Assembly (NCBI GenBank): GCA_027604685.1
Contig: JADHYX010000005.1
Location: 1-64,000 of the forward strand
Source of the DNA: Lobulomyces angularis
Lineage: Eukaryota > Chytridiomycota > Chytridiomycetes > Lobulomycetales > Lobulomycetaceae
DNA length: 64,000 nt
Direction: 5' to 3'
In this document: positions 12,329-24,935 of the stretch, piece after piece
How positions within the stretch are numbered: position 1 is the first letter of the stretch
Layout of the letters: each line of letters starts with the position of its first letter
Translations under genes and position numbers: made by a program
Notes under the pieces: generated by a model
Seen by the model: only the letters and a program-made list of their open reading frames with translations
What the model was told of the DNA's origin: nothing
Database searches by the model: none

Positions 12329-14751
12329 ATGGACAACCAATATATTCCTGGTGCATTTCCAATAAATTCTAACCTAAATAATACCTTTCAGAACCCAGTG
12401 TCATCTCGGCATATTAACCACAATTCGGAACCTCATGAAGTCATTAACATGCAACAGCGAAATTTGATGCCCAGTCCAGGAAGACAGGAAATTTCAACAA
12501 CTAATAACCTTAATTCCTATCAATCCATGCCTTCTAATTCCAATGACACTATTCAAATCGATGGTAGAACTTCTGACTATACTTTTTTGGACTCTACACA
12601 AAATGATCAGTCGGAAAACGACACTACTCAAATTTTTGCTTCAAAACCATACTATAATCGTAATTAAAATAAAAGAATATTATATTGTGATAATGATAAT
12701 TTTTTTTTTTTTTTTTTTTTGTAGCTGGCTATCCACCACATTTACAAGCACTTCAGGGCCAACAGCAGTGGCAATCTCCGCAACGACAACAACTTCCACC
12801 ACAAAACCAACAATATCAACAGTATGGACGACACATGGAACCAAGAGTACATGCAGTAAACTTTGGGAATTATTATAATAATCAAAATATGTTACCAGCA
12901 CCATTGTTTCAATTTAAAACAAAAAAAACCATAAAACTTACCAAGGATGGAAATTTTGTTGTTGCTATTCCTATTGCTTCTAGAGTGTTACCTGAAAAGA
13001 ATTCTAAACAAGGAAGAGAATTTTCAACTTTAAAATGTAGAAAATTAAATAAAAAATTTTTTTCTGCATTTTTTTTTTAATTGTTAATATAACAAAATTA
13101 ACATGAATTTAAATTTGTCTTTTTTCGTAGATGCTGCAGTTGTTGGAGATCCCGATGAATTTGTTGGAAGAAAATATTCATTGAGAGCAAAGGAAATTGG
13201 AAGAGTTACTGAATTATTTATTGTTATAACTATGGTAACGAAATGGAAAAGTTATTATTTTACTTCAACCACTTAAGTCTATATTTCAAAAAATAATATG
13301 AATAACTTAAATTTATGAATTAATTTAGTACAATGAAGATGAAGAATTGTTTTCAAGAACCTGGAATTCTGGTGAAATTTTTTTTTTTTTTTTGTATTCT
13401 AATAACATGAAATTTTTAAGTGAGAAAAAATATTAAATATATTTGTTCCAAAAAAAATTGGGGAGAGGATGGATGGAAAAAGATAGTTGTATGTGTAGTT
13501 TCAGGTTTTTCTTTTTTTATTTTTTTTTTCTTTGTTATTTCCTTCTCTTCTTGTAAAAATTATTTTTGGTATTTTTCTTAATTTATTTATTGAAAAAATA
13601 GATGGACGTGAAAAAATACAGAAAAAGACTTTATCATACCTGGGTACATATCATTTTTAAAATTAATTTTCTAATACAATGTTTATTCTTGTAATGTTTA
13701 AAAGGAATCCTAGGTTGCTATCAAGATGGTGTGATAAAAACATCTGTGACAGGACAACCTGTATCAGGTTTCTTAAATTGAATACTGTGAAAATTTACTT
13801 TTTCATATGTAGCCCATGTGTTTGAATACACAACTCAAATTGGCTTAGACAAAGATCATAATATAAAAAAAGAAGCTCAAATTCCGGTTCAAGTTATATT
13901 CTGTTTAAAGGTATTATTGTAATATAGAAAAAAAATTTTTTTTTACAAAAAAATAAAGGAAAAAAATGCAAAGAAGATAAATAGCCACCGATGGTTTTTT
14001 AATGCCTTTGGAGCAGTTTTGAACCCAAACGTTTGTATACTGATTGATGTAGGAACAAAGCCAACGGAGCCTTCTTTATTTAATCTATGGAGCAGTAATA
14101 AAAATTTTCAATATTTACTTAATCGGTTTAAGCCTTCAATAAAAATCCGTATTGCGGAGGTGCCTGTGGTGAAATATTTACTGAGACAGGTGACAAGTTT
14201 GAGCAAGTTTGCATAAATCCTTATAAAAATAAAATTATTTTAGGCCATTGTGGGGTGAAATTATTAAACCCATTAGTTGCGGCACAAAATTTTGAGTATA
14301 AAATGAGCAATATTCTAGATAAACCTCTTGAGTCCTGTTTTGGTGTATTACTTTAATTCGCCAACGATTTTTTTAAGCTAATTTTTTTTTAATTTCTATT
14401 TTTTGCATCTAGTTTATATCAGTTTTACCAGGTGCTTTTTCAGCTTACAGATATGCTGCTTTGCAGGATGGACCTTTGGAGAAATATTTTGCTGGGGAAA
14501 AAATGAACGGCGACGTCAACATTGCAACAGCCAACATGTAATTTTATTAACCTTAGATGCAATCTTTTGAATTGGTAATGTACTTAGGTATTTAGCAGAG
14601 GATAGGATTCTCTGCTTTGAACTAGTAACGAAAAAGAATCAAAAGTGGATTTTAAGATATGTCAAGGGAGCTAGTGCCGAGACTGATGTACCAGATTCCA
14701 TTGATGAGTTTATCTGTAAATATTTCTTTAAACTTTAAACAAAATATTCAT

Positions 14752-14783
<32 letters not shown>

Positions 14784-16346
14784 TTATATTATTTTAGCTC
14801 AAAGAAGGAGATGGTTAAATGGATCCTTTTTTGCTGGAGTTTATTCACTTTCTTGCTTTTACCAAATTTTTAGATCAAATCATTCTTTTGGAAGAAAAGC
14901 TGCCCTGTTAATTCAATCATTTTGTAAAAAAAAAATTAAAAAATAAATGCGATAACTAAATATGTATACACCTTTTTTTAAGATAATTTTATCAATTTAC
15001 TATTTAACTGGTTTGCCGTTGCAAATATTTACCTCATATTTTACTTCTTGACAGCAAATTTGACAATTGGGGCTACTGCATATCTTGGTCCAAACTCAAT
15101 TTTTTCTTTTGGTCCGACAGTTGGAATAGTACTTACTATCTTATTCAACCAAGTTTATTTTGTAGCAATGTTTCTCATATTTTTGGCAAGTCTTGGCAAT
15201 AGACCGCAAGGTATTAATTCAATGATAGTTCTTAATATAAAAAATAAATGTAAAAAAATTAAAAAATTTAAAATGATGTTTTTTTTTATTTTTAGGATCA
15301 AAAGTGATATACGGTATTTGCTTTTTTCTTTTTTCATTTATAATGACAATAATGTTATTTTTGGTAAAATAAGCGTTTTTTTTTTTTGGTTTTTTTCTTT
15401 AAAAGTAAATTTTTTTTTATATTAATTAGAGTGCTTGGACTATTTACCTCGAAGTTCCAAAATCTCAAACAGAGTGGAATAATATCTATGGCAAACTTTC
15501 TGAACCTTATTTTTTTGGTAAATAAAAAATGAAAAATTTTTCTTTTTTTATAAATATATTTTTAGGCTTACTTATCTCGATATTTTCTACATATGGTGTT
15601 TATTTATTATCGAGTTTGATTTATGGAGAACCTTATCACATGTTTACAAGTTTTGTTCAGTACCTTTTATTTTTGCCCTCTTTTACTAACATTCTGATGG
15701 TTTATGCATTTTGCAATTTACATGGTGCCTTTTTTTTTGGTTATAATTTTTTTTTTAAAAAAATTTTTTTTTTTGTAATTTTAGATGTCTCTTGGGGTAC
15801 TAAGGGATCTACTACAGAAAATATAGATTTAGGTAAGAAAATGTTTTCTACAGAAAACTAAGTAAGAAATACTTTAAAACAAAAATAGCTCCGGTCGAAG
15901 TAGTTCAAACTGATAGAGGTGTCATTCAAGCAACCACAGACTTGCCTGTCAACCAAAACGACATTGACAATAAATTTTCTGATTTTTTGGAACAGCTAAA
16001 AACTAAAGTTGATATCAAAAAAAAAAGCATTGATCCAAAAACCTTACAGGAAGATTATTTCAGATTATTTAGAACGAGAGGTATTTTACTTAAATGAATT
16101 TTTAATCTGTGATTTATTTATTTTTTTTTATGTTTTTTTTCTTTTTAACTTTAAAAAGTCGTGTTGTTCTATGTCTTTACTAATACCTTATTGATCTTGG
16201 TGATGATTACTCCATACATATCAAACAACTTTGGTATAACTAGTGTCACTGATGATAGAAATTTGTATATGACCTTTATATTATGGTCAATTGCCGCTTT
16301 ATCAATAGTTAGATTTATTGGAAGCGTCACCTATTTAATGCATTGA
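12329..16346 (+). CDS. CHS: Chitin synthase (division 1 type), 21 exons
   Basis: Integral membrane glycosyltransferase (GT2) that polymerises UDP-GlcNAc into chitin. My 21 exons (12329-12659, 12725-13036, 13131-13234, 13329-13371, 13421-13504, 13602-13643, 13705-13767, 13813-13910, 13959-14094, 14133-14189, 14244-14344, 14413-14537, 14588-14715, 14798-14923, 14983-15210, 15296-15363, 15430-15517, 15566-15724, 15785-15832, 15889-16080, 16159-16346) sum to 906 residues in frame. A Gln/Asn-rich N-tail precedes the catalytic region: [67 protein letters not shown], the EDR motif (YLAEDRIL) and QRRRW with LNGSFF. A cluster of TM segments follows, with [17 protein letters not shown] and a last TM pair. 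The 38-nt intron at 14095-14132 is among the smallest here. Confidence is very high. Confidence 0.97.
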
Positions 16347-16702
16347 TCAATACGTCTGCGATTTTTTAGAAATATTTTTGTTTGAAAAAATTAAAATGAA
16401 TTTCTTAAAATTTGTAACTAAAAAAATTATATATTTTATGTAAATTTTTTGTTTAATTTTTTTATTGTATAAATATTTATATGTACACACTTTCTTATTT
16501 TATAAAAATAAAATAAAATAAAATAAGTATCTGTATATTAAAATAAAAATTATGTATTTATATTAAAAAAAGTTTTTGTACTAAAATATTTTTTCAAATA
16601 TAAAAATAATTTAAGAATTTTAAAGTTTTTTTAAAAAAAAAAAAGAAATAAAAAAAATTTATTATTATTTTATTTTTGAAGTAAATGCTTATTAATGGTA
16701 CA
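16347..16702. other. Convergent 3' spacer
   Basis: A+T-rich sequence between the chitin synthase stop (plus) and the minus-strand frame ending at 16703. No coding signal seen. Confidence 0.55.
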
Positions 16703-17003
16703 GGCTACCTTTTCTTAAAACCTGAAGTGGGGGCAGAATACGATGAATACATAAAAAATAAGGAAGAGGTTCCAAGAGAATCATCGTCATTATTGTCATC
16801 AGAATCTTCATGATCTTCATAATCGTCCGAGTCCGGTATCTTTTTTCGTATATTGTTTGACTTATATCTTGGGGATGTAGCATCATTTAAGCTGGTATCG
16901 ACGTTGCTGACGACAGATTTATTTTGTTTAGTTGAAATCTGTGACGATTTATTAGTTTTTAAATTTGATGGTGTTTGTGTTGATAACAAAGTAACTGGTT
17001 TTC
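16703..17003 (-). CDS. Ser/Asp-rich open frame abutting an assembly gap, probably a 3' exon
   Basis: Minus-strand frame with no ATG at its open end. It begins at the N-gap (KPVTLLSTQTPSNLK) and ends in TAG. It encodes about 98 residues, with an acidic run (DSDDYEDHEDSDDNNDDD) and a Tyr/Ser-rich end. Its position and strand make it a candidate last exon of the gene at 17304-18326, but the intron would be about 300 nt, longer than neighbours, and contains the gap. Low-complexity composition gives no family hint. Confidence 0.35.
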
Positions 17004-17013
17004 NNNNNNNNNN
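17004..17013. other. Assembly gap (10 N)
   Basis: Ten undetermined bases next to a poly-A run. Ten is probably a placeholder length, so true distance and even contiguity across this point are uncertain. Gene models on either side should be treated as provisional. Confidence 0.95.
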
Positions 17014-17218
17014 AAAAAAAAAAAAAGATATTTATGTTATAAATATTGTGTTTTTAAAATGATTTATTTTGTTTTATTTTATTTTTTTTAACAAACTTAA
17101 TTATTCCTTTAATTTTTTGTGGTGGGAGTATTTCCATTTCATTTTTCAAACTAGATGAGTAATATAGAAATAAAAAAAAAAATTAAGTAGATTTTTATTT
17201 TTATTTATTACATATTCG

Positions 17219-17298
17219 AAGATAAAGATGCTTCGCATACTGATGTTGGTAATGACATTGAGAGAAGATTATTACTTGATAATTTAAAAAAAAAATAA
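17219..17298 (+). other. Exon-like plus-strand open segment
   Basis: Reads FEDKDASHTDVGNDI then ERRLLLDNLKKK and TAA, with a composition unlike its poly-A/T flanks. It could be the last exon of a plus-strand gene whose other exons are lost in the N-gap. I do not recognise the protein. It lies inside what would be an intron of the minus-strand gene, so at least one of the two models is incomplete. Confidence 0.25.
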
Positions 17299-17303
17299 AT
17301 ATA

Positions 17304-18326
17304 TCAATAAAAAAAAAAAAAAAAAAAACAGGTGTACTTAAAAAAATCATCATGTGAGGAGATCAACGCTGTAGAGATCCTTTGAAAAACGTGACGTTTA
17401 GTTAAAAATTGGTTATGTAAAAGAACAATTTTTGTTACATTAAAATAAACTTCCCAGTTTAAATTTATTTCTTCAAAAACCTTAAATTGTAATTTTCCAG
17501 TAAAAAAAATTGGTTTAAAAGTTTCTAAAAAACTTAAACAATTTTTTTCTTTTCCATTTTCTTCTGTTAACTTTTTTTCTACTTCCAGTAAAAACTCAAC
17601 ATTTTTTATTTTGGAATTGCAATCGGAAGGTGAACAAATTGAATCCATTGAATTTATGGTAGAAGTGAGTGGTGCATTTAAATCTAAAGATGGTTTTTCC
17701 ATACTGGTGTTTACTTCTCTCCCATTGTGTGCTGTAACAGGTGGTTCGACTTTTTCAACACCCGTATCGATGTAAAAGTTGTATTCAATGAGCTTGTCTT
17801 TACTTTGGAGTACATTTGAAAGGTTTAACGCTTCTGTTGTTGAAGTTGTTTCAGAAAATACTGCTGGTTGCAGCTGAGTTGCGGTGACCTGCAAACTAGT
17901 CTGAAAATCGTCAAAGCTGTACAGTACTTGTAAAGTGGCAGGAGAAGTATTTGGTAAATAAAATCTTCCTTTTAATTTATTGTCAACAAAAAGTATTTCA
18001 GGTTCAGTTGAAATTTCCGGTATATAATTAAAACTTCTGTCATTTTCGGTTTTATCATCATCATCATTAGAAGAAAAGAAATTATTTACTTTTTGTTGAG
18101 GAGGTGTTGGGGAATTATTTACAGAAGGATCTGCTATTGATATTAAGTAATGCTGCTTGTATTGATTCTCATCCGTCGAATGCTTATAAGGGAGGGAAAT
18201 ATGTATTGTTTCCACTATATCCATGTTATTAAAGTGCAAGATTTTTGATTTTCCCCATCCTATAGATTTTTTTGGATGTGTTGAAATGCTGGATATAGGT
18301 GAACTATATTTGCTATACTTTTTCAT
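17304..18326 (-). CDS. Uncharacterised protein, possible CBM21-like domain
   Basis: Starts at an ATG on the minus strand (MKKYSKYSSPIS) and is open for about 325 meaningful residues before a poly-T tract. A GT donor probably follows codon KYT at about 17333, so the last residues of the raw frame (poly-Phe) are likely intron. Residues ~110-160 (DNKLKGRFYLPNTS...LQVLYSFDDFQTS) faintly recall the glycogen-targeting CBM21 module of PP1 regulatory subunits (substitutions around the VRYTFDNW-type core), and KILHF near the start is only loosely like an RVxF PP1-docking site. This is weak similarity, not an assignment. The C-terminus probably lies in the exon at 16703-17003 across the gap. Confidence 0.5.
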   Translation of the reverse strand: MKKYSKYSSPISSISTHPKKSIGWGKSKILHFNNMDIVETIHISLPYKHSTDENQYKQHYLISIADPSVNNSPTPPQQKVNNFFSSNDDDDKTENDRSFNYIPEISTEPEILFVDNKLKGRFYLPNTSPATLQVLYSFDDFQTSLQVTATQLQPAVFSETTSTTEALNLSNVLQSKDKLIEYNFYIDTGVEKVEPPVTAHNGREVNTSMEKPSLDLNAPLTSTINSMDSICSPSDCNSKIKNVEFLLEVEKKLTEENGKEKNCLSFLETFKPIFFTGKLQFKVFEEINLNWEVYFNVTKIVLLHNQFLTKRHVFQRISTALISSHDDFFKYTCFFFFFFY

Positions 18327-18788
18327 AAAATTTATGTTAAATCTACTTTTTTTATTTTTTTTAATTTTTTATATTTTTTTTGTTGTTTTATCATTTTCTA
18401 CTTTTATTTTGTTTGTTTTTTTTTTTATTTTTCAATTTTTCTTTTGATTGGATACAAAAAAAATAAATCAGAAAATGAAAAAAATCAATTAGAAAATTAA
18501 AAAAAAATTAAAAAAATTTTTGCATATAATGACTTAATATTGTTATAATATTTGATAAATAAGTTTGTTTACAAAAAAGTAAAAAATTGAACTTATTTTT
18601 GACTAAAAATCTATTAAATTTTTTCTTTTGTTTTTTTATTTTTTAACTTAAAATTACAATTATGTTCAAATCATTTTGAATTAAAAAAAAAAAACAAATT
18701 TTTTTTTTTAATATCTTTAAATATATAAAAATTAGATTAATTCTATATTTATGATTTTTTTAGTTGTAATCTTTTATTTTATTTTTTT
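18327..18788. other. Intergenic spacer
   Basis: Very A+T-rich sequence between the start of one minus-strand gene and the stop of the next (BRWD-like). No coding signal. Confidence 0.6.
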
Positions 18789-21700
18789 TTAATCACTGTA
18801 AATGAAATCGTCAACATCCTCGTTCAACTCAGATATTTCCTTTTCCAATTCAAAATTATCTTCACTCCCACTGTAATACTCAAATTCATCGTCTTCATCA
18901 TCACTAATCTTTGGTTTCAATCTTTTGCGATTTCTTAGATTTTTAGTGGTTGATTTCTTTTTTTTATTAGAGGTTGAGGCTGGTCGGCCTCTTCTTGGTC
19001 TTTCGGGTATATTATTTTGCGAAAGATTACCGTCTACAGTAACATCCTCCGTTTCAAAGTCCTCTTCAAAATCTTCGTCATCGCTTATTATTTTTTTTTT
19101 TTTTTTGATAATGCCCTTTGAACCTTTGATATTTAATTCATCTACTTCCTCCACATCTAAATTAAAATCGTCATCTTCAACAATACTCCTCGATTTAAAA
19201 GAGGTATTATAAGTTTTAGTAGAATTTAAACGATTAACAGTTGGAGCTTTTGACGTCCTAATGTTGGATTCTGCAACCAGAGGTTCCTTTCCTTTGCCAA
19301 GCGCTGATAAATTATTAGATATAATTTCCTCATCGTCTATTAGAAATTCTTTATTATCTGGGGAGTTTATTTATATAAAAACAATTAATCTTAGTTTTCA
19401 AATTTTATTTTTTTTTCAATTTTTGAATTTAATTACCAACTTCACATATATTGTTAAGAACAACTGCTAAGTCAAACTTGGAAACTTTGTACAGGTCGCA
19501 TTGGGGGTCATTATAAAACATTGCATTAATTCTCATCATTTCTACGTCATTTCTAACAGCCTACAATATTCAGTAGCGTAAAAAAAAGTTTAAAATTTAC
19601 CATTGTTCTTCGATAAAAATTTCGTAGCAGTCTTCTTTTCACTAATCCAAAGTCCACTGGGTAAGAAATTAATTGAAGGTACTCTGGAAAATCTTGATAA
19701 TTTACAGCTGCTTTAAATGGAAAAAACTTTTCATCTTCCATACACTCATCAACAATTTTTAAAAGTCTCTCTTTCTCTATTTATTGAAAAGGTTTAAAAA
19801 AAGAAAAAATCAAGTCAAACCCTCATCATCAATACTATTTTCCAATACTAAAAAATCTTCAAACACAACTTCAGTTCCAAACAAATCCTCCACAACAACT
19901 TCCCAAGGAGAAATAAGACTCACTTCATCTGAAGTTTCTTCACTTTCCTCTTCTGCAATCCACTTAACGCTGACGGATTCCCAGAGACTACCATCTTCCC
20001 TAATACTCTTCACAACTGCTCTATTGACTTTTCCCTCAATTAAGCAATATACTTCTTGGTCTAATTTCAAACTTTGCATTAAACCTTTAAAATACACTTC
20101 ATGTAAAATTAAAAAAGGAGCAATTCCATTTTCCTCCTAAAAGAAATACTTTTTTAGGTTATATCGCTTAATTATGAAACTCACCCAAAATTCAATTTCA
20201 AACTCCTCAGCAAAAAAGCCATCTGTACAAGTTTCCAGACTAGTTATGTCTGGGGGTAGATATCGAGATTCCTGTCGATAGTTATAAATTTTTAGCGTTA
20301 AAATTGCTTTTGGGTATGGAACACTACAGTCATCGTAATTAAACTTCCACTGAACCTTATTCACTTTACAAAAAAATAATTCCTCTCCAAATAAATTATT
20401 ATTTAATCCATGGTAGAATATATCATTATAAAATTTAAATTTGCTTGATATTATTTCTTCTTCCAATAATGCTCTATTACTTTTTAAATCCGTTGCAATA
20501 AACTTAGAGCTTTCTAAAAACTCCAGATGACCTGTTTTTATATATACTAGTGTATCTCCTATTTGCGGTAAATAAGAAGTAGGGTCATAAGAATCAGCTG
20601 AAACCCATTCACAGCATTTTAAAATGGAAGGTTCCTCCAATTTCGCACTGCTTGTAGAACTATCGGAGTAATCTTCAGTATCTGAGTCGTTCTGATACTT
20701 TAGTAATTGTCTCTTTCGCTTTTGCTTCAAAGTAAGGGAACTACCAGTAACACCTACACTTGCATCACTTCGCGTTAACATTCGCTTTTTCGATGAAGGC
20801 CCGATTGTTTTCCCACCACTTGATGTGTAAGCTCTCTTCCTAGTATTGGAGCCACCTTTTGAACTTGAAGTAGCACTACTTCTCTTCTTTGGTGTAGTAT
20901 TTTTAATAATTTCTTCAAAATCTTCATTATCGGAAGCAACAAAATTATTGTTATCCAAAGAGCAGTTATCCGAATCTTCTTCTTCTTCTTTGTCCTCCTC
21001 ATCTTCAACAAATCCCCCTCCTTCATAATCCAAATCATCAGGGTTATCTGCTTCGATAGGAATCATAAATACAGGGTCGTAATACTGAACTTCGGGTTGC
21101 GCTGCTTCACTTTTCATTAGCCTCTTTCTTCTACTCAACTCCTTTTGATCATCAATGGGGTTTGAAGATGCGATTTCTAATAATAAGCTCTCAGATTCCC
21201 CTGCTTTTAAAACATTTTGCTCCTCAACTCGATTCATTAAATCGTTGCGAAAGTTTTCCAGTTCCATTTCTTCAGAATCTTTGAATTTTTTTGTGGTGCG
21301 TAAAATCAAAAAACTGGCATGTTCGGGATATGGTTCTAGGAATGCATCGCAAACTAAACCTGGATTGAGCAAATGAATAAATCGATCCGTCCTGTTATCA
21401 ATTAAATTTCCAGATAATATATCATATCTTAAGGGATCCCAATCTGATTTAAAAAACTGCTGTAAAGGTCTATAATTAAAAATTTAGCTTGAATTTTTAC
21501 ACCAAATAAGTATTAATTACATGCTTTTATAATTATAGATTAATTTTTGAGATGTTTTCGAACCCAACAAATGCACGTCCCCATTGTGGTCGGAAACAAT
21601 AACTTGAGTTCCATCTTTCCAATTGTTAATTTTATAGAAAAAAAAAAAGCTATAGATAAAACCTGGCGAAAAATCGGCGCAAAGAAGTGATCCACCTAAC

Positions 21701-24010
21701 TGAATTCCTAAATAGATATTGTAAATTTGAAAATTAAACATTAAATTATAATTACGATTCAGTTCCTTTTTTCGTTCAACATCCCAAAAAACTAAACTGC
21801 CGTCATAAGAGCCTGTCATTAAAAGCGATGGAACGGTAGGATGACAAGCAAGAATGTAAACTTCATTGGTGTGTCCTTTTAATGACGCCAATAAGTTTCC
21901 ATTATATGAATCCCACACCTTAAGAAGTTATTAAAAAAGTAATTTTTGTGATCAAATACATGGAAATAAAAATCAGAAGTACTACTAAACACTTTTTTGT
22001 CATCTTGAGACCATTCAATGGAATCAATTAAAGTCTTATGAATTCCGGTCTCAGGGGGAAGTTGGGTGGCCGGGATCCCACTATTTAAGTTTGGTTGCAA
22101 ATTAGTTTCCTCAGCGTTACTATCATTTATTGCTTCCATAACGCTCTTAACGTCAACTACATTTTATAGTTAAAAGCTGCAAATATTAAAAAAATATAAT
22201 ATTACGCAAAATAGACAACCACGTCTTGGACTTTATGTCAAATTTCCATATTTTTGCTATCCCATCTCTACTTGAGGCCAAAATACGGTCACCATTGTTA
22301 CTAAACAATACCTCAAGAACGCTAACTTCATGCTTTAAATTTATCAACAGCTTTGGTGCCCTTGCATCTAACTCGTCATCCCTGTCAAAATACGACTTCA
22401 TTAATTTTAAACTGTTTACAGAATCATTCTGATTGTTTTCGATACTATTACTAGACGTTAATCTTTCAAAAAGAAAAGATTTGTTGGGCGAGGAGAACTC
22501 GGGTATAGGAAATGCAAAAACATAAACAAAACCATCATCTCTTCCCACTGCATATTTTGAACCGGTTGGATTAAAACTAGATGACCTAATTCTGAAGGGT
22601 TCTTTCGAGAGTTTTTTTTCAAAAGGCTTAAAACAAAGTAAAGTAAAATAGCGGTACTCATTGGAAAATTTTTACCGTGGTAGGAAACTTTTTTGTTCGC
22701 AGATTGTATTCGTAAAATTTTGATTGTCCATCTGCACAATTAACAACCAACCAAAGGTTCTTTTTTGTAAACGTAGGAGAAAATTTTATATCATTTATTT
22801 CACGATTCTAAATAAATTTTGTTTTCTTAGCAGCACAAATATTTTTTTTACCAAACATAATACAGAGACAGGTTCATATGTCTGAAAATCCCAAACTCTG
22901 ACGGTCATATCTGAATGGGCAGAAGCTAACAATGTATTATCTCCATTTATATCCAAGTCTACAACAACTAACAAATAATTCTATTTTAAAATTTTTTTAT
23001 TTAAAATAAAGAGTAAATTGAAAAATTTAAAAATTTTTTACTTGATGCGTTCCTGTATCCTGAATTCCTCTTATAGTTCTCAACAACCAACCGGATTTAG
23101 AACACCAAATTTTTATTAAATTGTCATCTCCTCCCTAAAGTACAATTTTATTAAGTACAAAAAAATTTAGATGAAAAAACATTACTGTTACGAACTTAGA
23201 CCCTATTTTATCAAAGGTACAACAATAGACTGCGTTGGTATGACCTAAATTTTAAATGAAAGAGAAAAAATTTTTTAACGTTTCTAAGTAAACAAAATTA
23301 CAAAACCTCTCATTGACGCTAATTTTTTGTATTTTGCATTTATGCTGGTTATATTTGTAAATTGATTTGAAGGCACTCCTAGCTTTTTTGATCTCAAATT
23401 TAAAACTAAAAAAATTTTTAATAAATATCCAAATTCCAAGTTACCAAAATTATTGATATCATTGGAATTTTTTATATTGCCTCTAAATCGATTTAACGGG
23501 GAATATTTTTGTGGCGAAATTTTAGCAGCAGAAATTAAACTTTGATTAAGTTTCAAATCGGAATTAATATATTCTCTTAATATGCATTCTAACAAGTTAT
23601 TTTTGATATGAGGTAACTTTTTCACCTAAAAAAAAAAGGTAAAGTAAAAAATTAAAAAAAAAAAAAAAGTTTAAAAATAAAATTAATTAAATTTTTATAC
23701 AATATTTTCAAGTAATTGATTGTGTGGCTTTCCATTAAAATCTATTCTTGGTGGTAATAAATTGAAGTTATTGTTTTGTAAAAAATTAATTTCTTCTAAG
23801 ATTGTTTTTGAGGTCTTCGTTAATTTTGAATTTTTTAAATATAACGTAATCAAAAGTAAGATTTCTATTAAATTTTATAAATATTATTAAGGAAAAATTT
23901 TGATATTTACCTTGATTTAAGTCATCCATTTTTTTTAAACATGATTTGGTGTTACATAAAATTGAAGCTGTAAGTTGTGAAGTAAGATTGTCTTCATCGT
24001 CTTTCTGCAT
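18789..24010 (-). CDS. BRWD/PHIP-family WD40-repeat and bromodomain chromatin protein
   Basis: Large nuclear protein of about 1,400 residues that likely reads modified histones. Read from ATG at 24010 down to TAA at 18789 with short introns. Order: helical N-terminus, a WD40 propeller (LGHTNAVYC-like unit near 23250, VRVWDF, NNGDRILASSRDGIAKIW at ~22260, VWDSYNGNLLASLKGHTNEV at ~21880, FSPDGTQVIVSDHNGDVHLLG at ~21600), a long acidic/basic linker, then the region aligned with the PHIP cryptic Tudor segment (LPQIGDTLVYIKTGH at ~20550; WESVSVKW...SPWEVVV at ~19950). A bromodomain follows (FPFKAAVNYQDFPEYLQLIS, YPVDFGLVKRRL, then NDVEMMRINAMFYN at ~19530). The C-tail is Lys/Asp/Glu-rich. Animal members carry two bromodomains; I find one. 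Family assignment is firm. Confidence 0.92.
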
Positions 24011-24935
24011 TCAAAGATGTATCGAAGGAGCAGAGCAGGAGGATTTCCATAATAATCTGGTGGGTAAATTGTTGTGATGTAAGAGAGAAAAGCGACTGTG
24101 TGTCAGAAGCTGTGTGATGGAACTTGTTTTAAATTATCATTTAATTTTTTTGAAATTCTAAAAATTATGTTGTATTACAACATTATAACTAAAAACAAGT
24201 CAAGACTTTGTTTAATGCAGCCCAGCGAAGACTAAGGGACTCCCGCAAAAAAAAAACCTAAAACCGCTATGTTTCTGTTCCATAGAGCATTTTCTATCTT
24301 TATTTTTTAAGCTGTTTCTCGACAGCACAAGCAGAATTTTCTTCTCTCTTTACTGCAATTTTCGCATCCCAAAATCTACCAAATCTCCCAATTCAGTATG
24401 CATAAAAGTATCCATCTTAAATGTTAATAGAACTATAACCAAAAGTTGACTACTTCATAAACCACATTCACTCGCATAACCTACTAATACTTTCCATATA
24501 TATCTTTATTTCGTTGCAGCAACTCATAAAAACTATTAAATAAAAAGAGCTTTCTTTCAAAACCATTCATCCTTTGGTAATAAATTTTTACATATTTTTA
24601 AACAAGGTTGTTTGTTTCAGCAAAGGTCCTCACAAACTTACTGGTGCAACATTTTGCACTTCCAATCTTCAATAAAATTTTTTGTAGGAAAAACATAACA
24701 CAATCTTGAAGAAAGTAAAGTATTTTTTTGTATTTATTAGAGCTACATTATTAGAACATATGATATTCCATTTTAAATCTCTCATATCAGGTAACTTCAT
24801 AGTAAAACAAATTTCAAAAATAATTTCACATTCCAATTCAACGGAAAAATGTTTACAAAAAGAGTATTGTGAAATAGAATAAATAATATTTTAGTACTTA
24901 AAAAATACATTAAATTTCCGAATATAAATATACAG
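24011..24935. other. Spacer between two minus-strand genes
   Basis: Over 900 bases with no convincing gene. The segment 24200-24700 is somewhat less A+T-rich than usual spacers, but all frames are broken and no RNA structure was evident by eye. It contains the upstream region of the BRWD-like gene. Confidence 0.45.

Noticed and set aside
13330..13420. Prokaryotic features (Shine-Dalgarno sites, rho-independent terminators) near T-runs
   Set aside because: The window is clearly eukaryotic; T-runs are intron polypyrimidine tracts or spacer homopolymers.
14080..14150. Apparent frameshift just before GGACGE in chitin synthase
   Set aside because: A 38-nt intron at 14095-14132 restores [17 protein letters not shown], matching the family.
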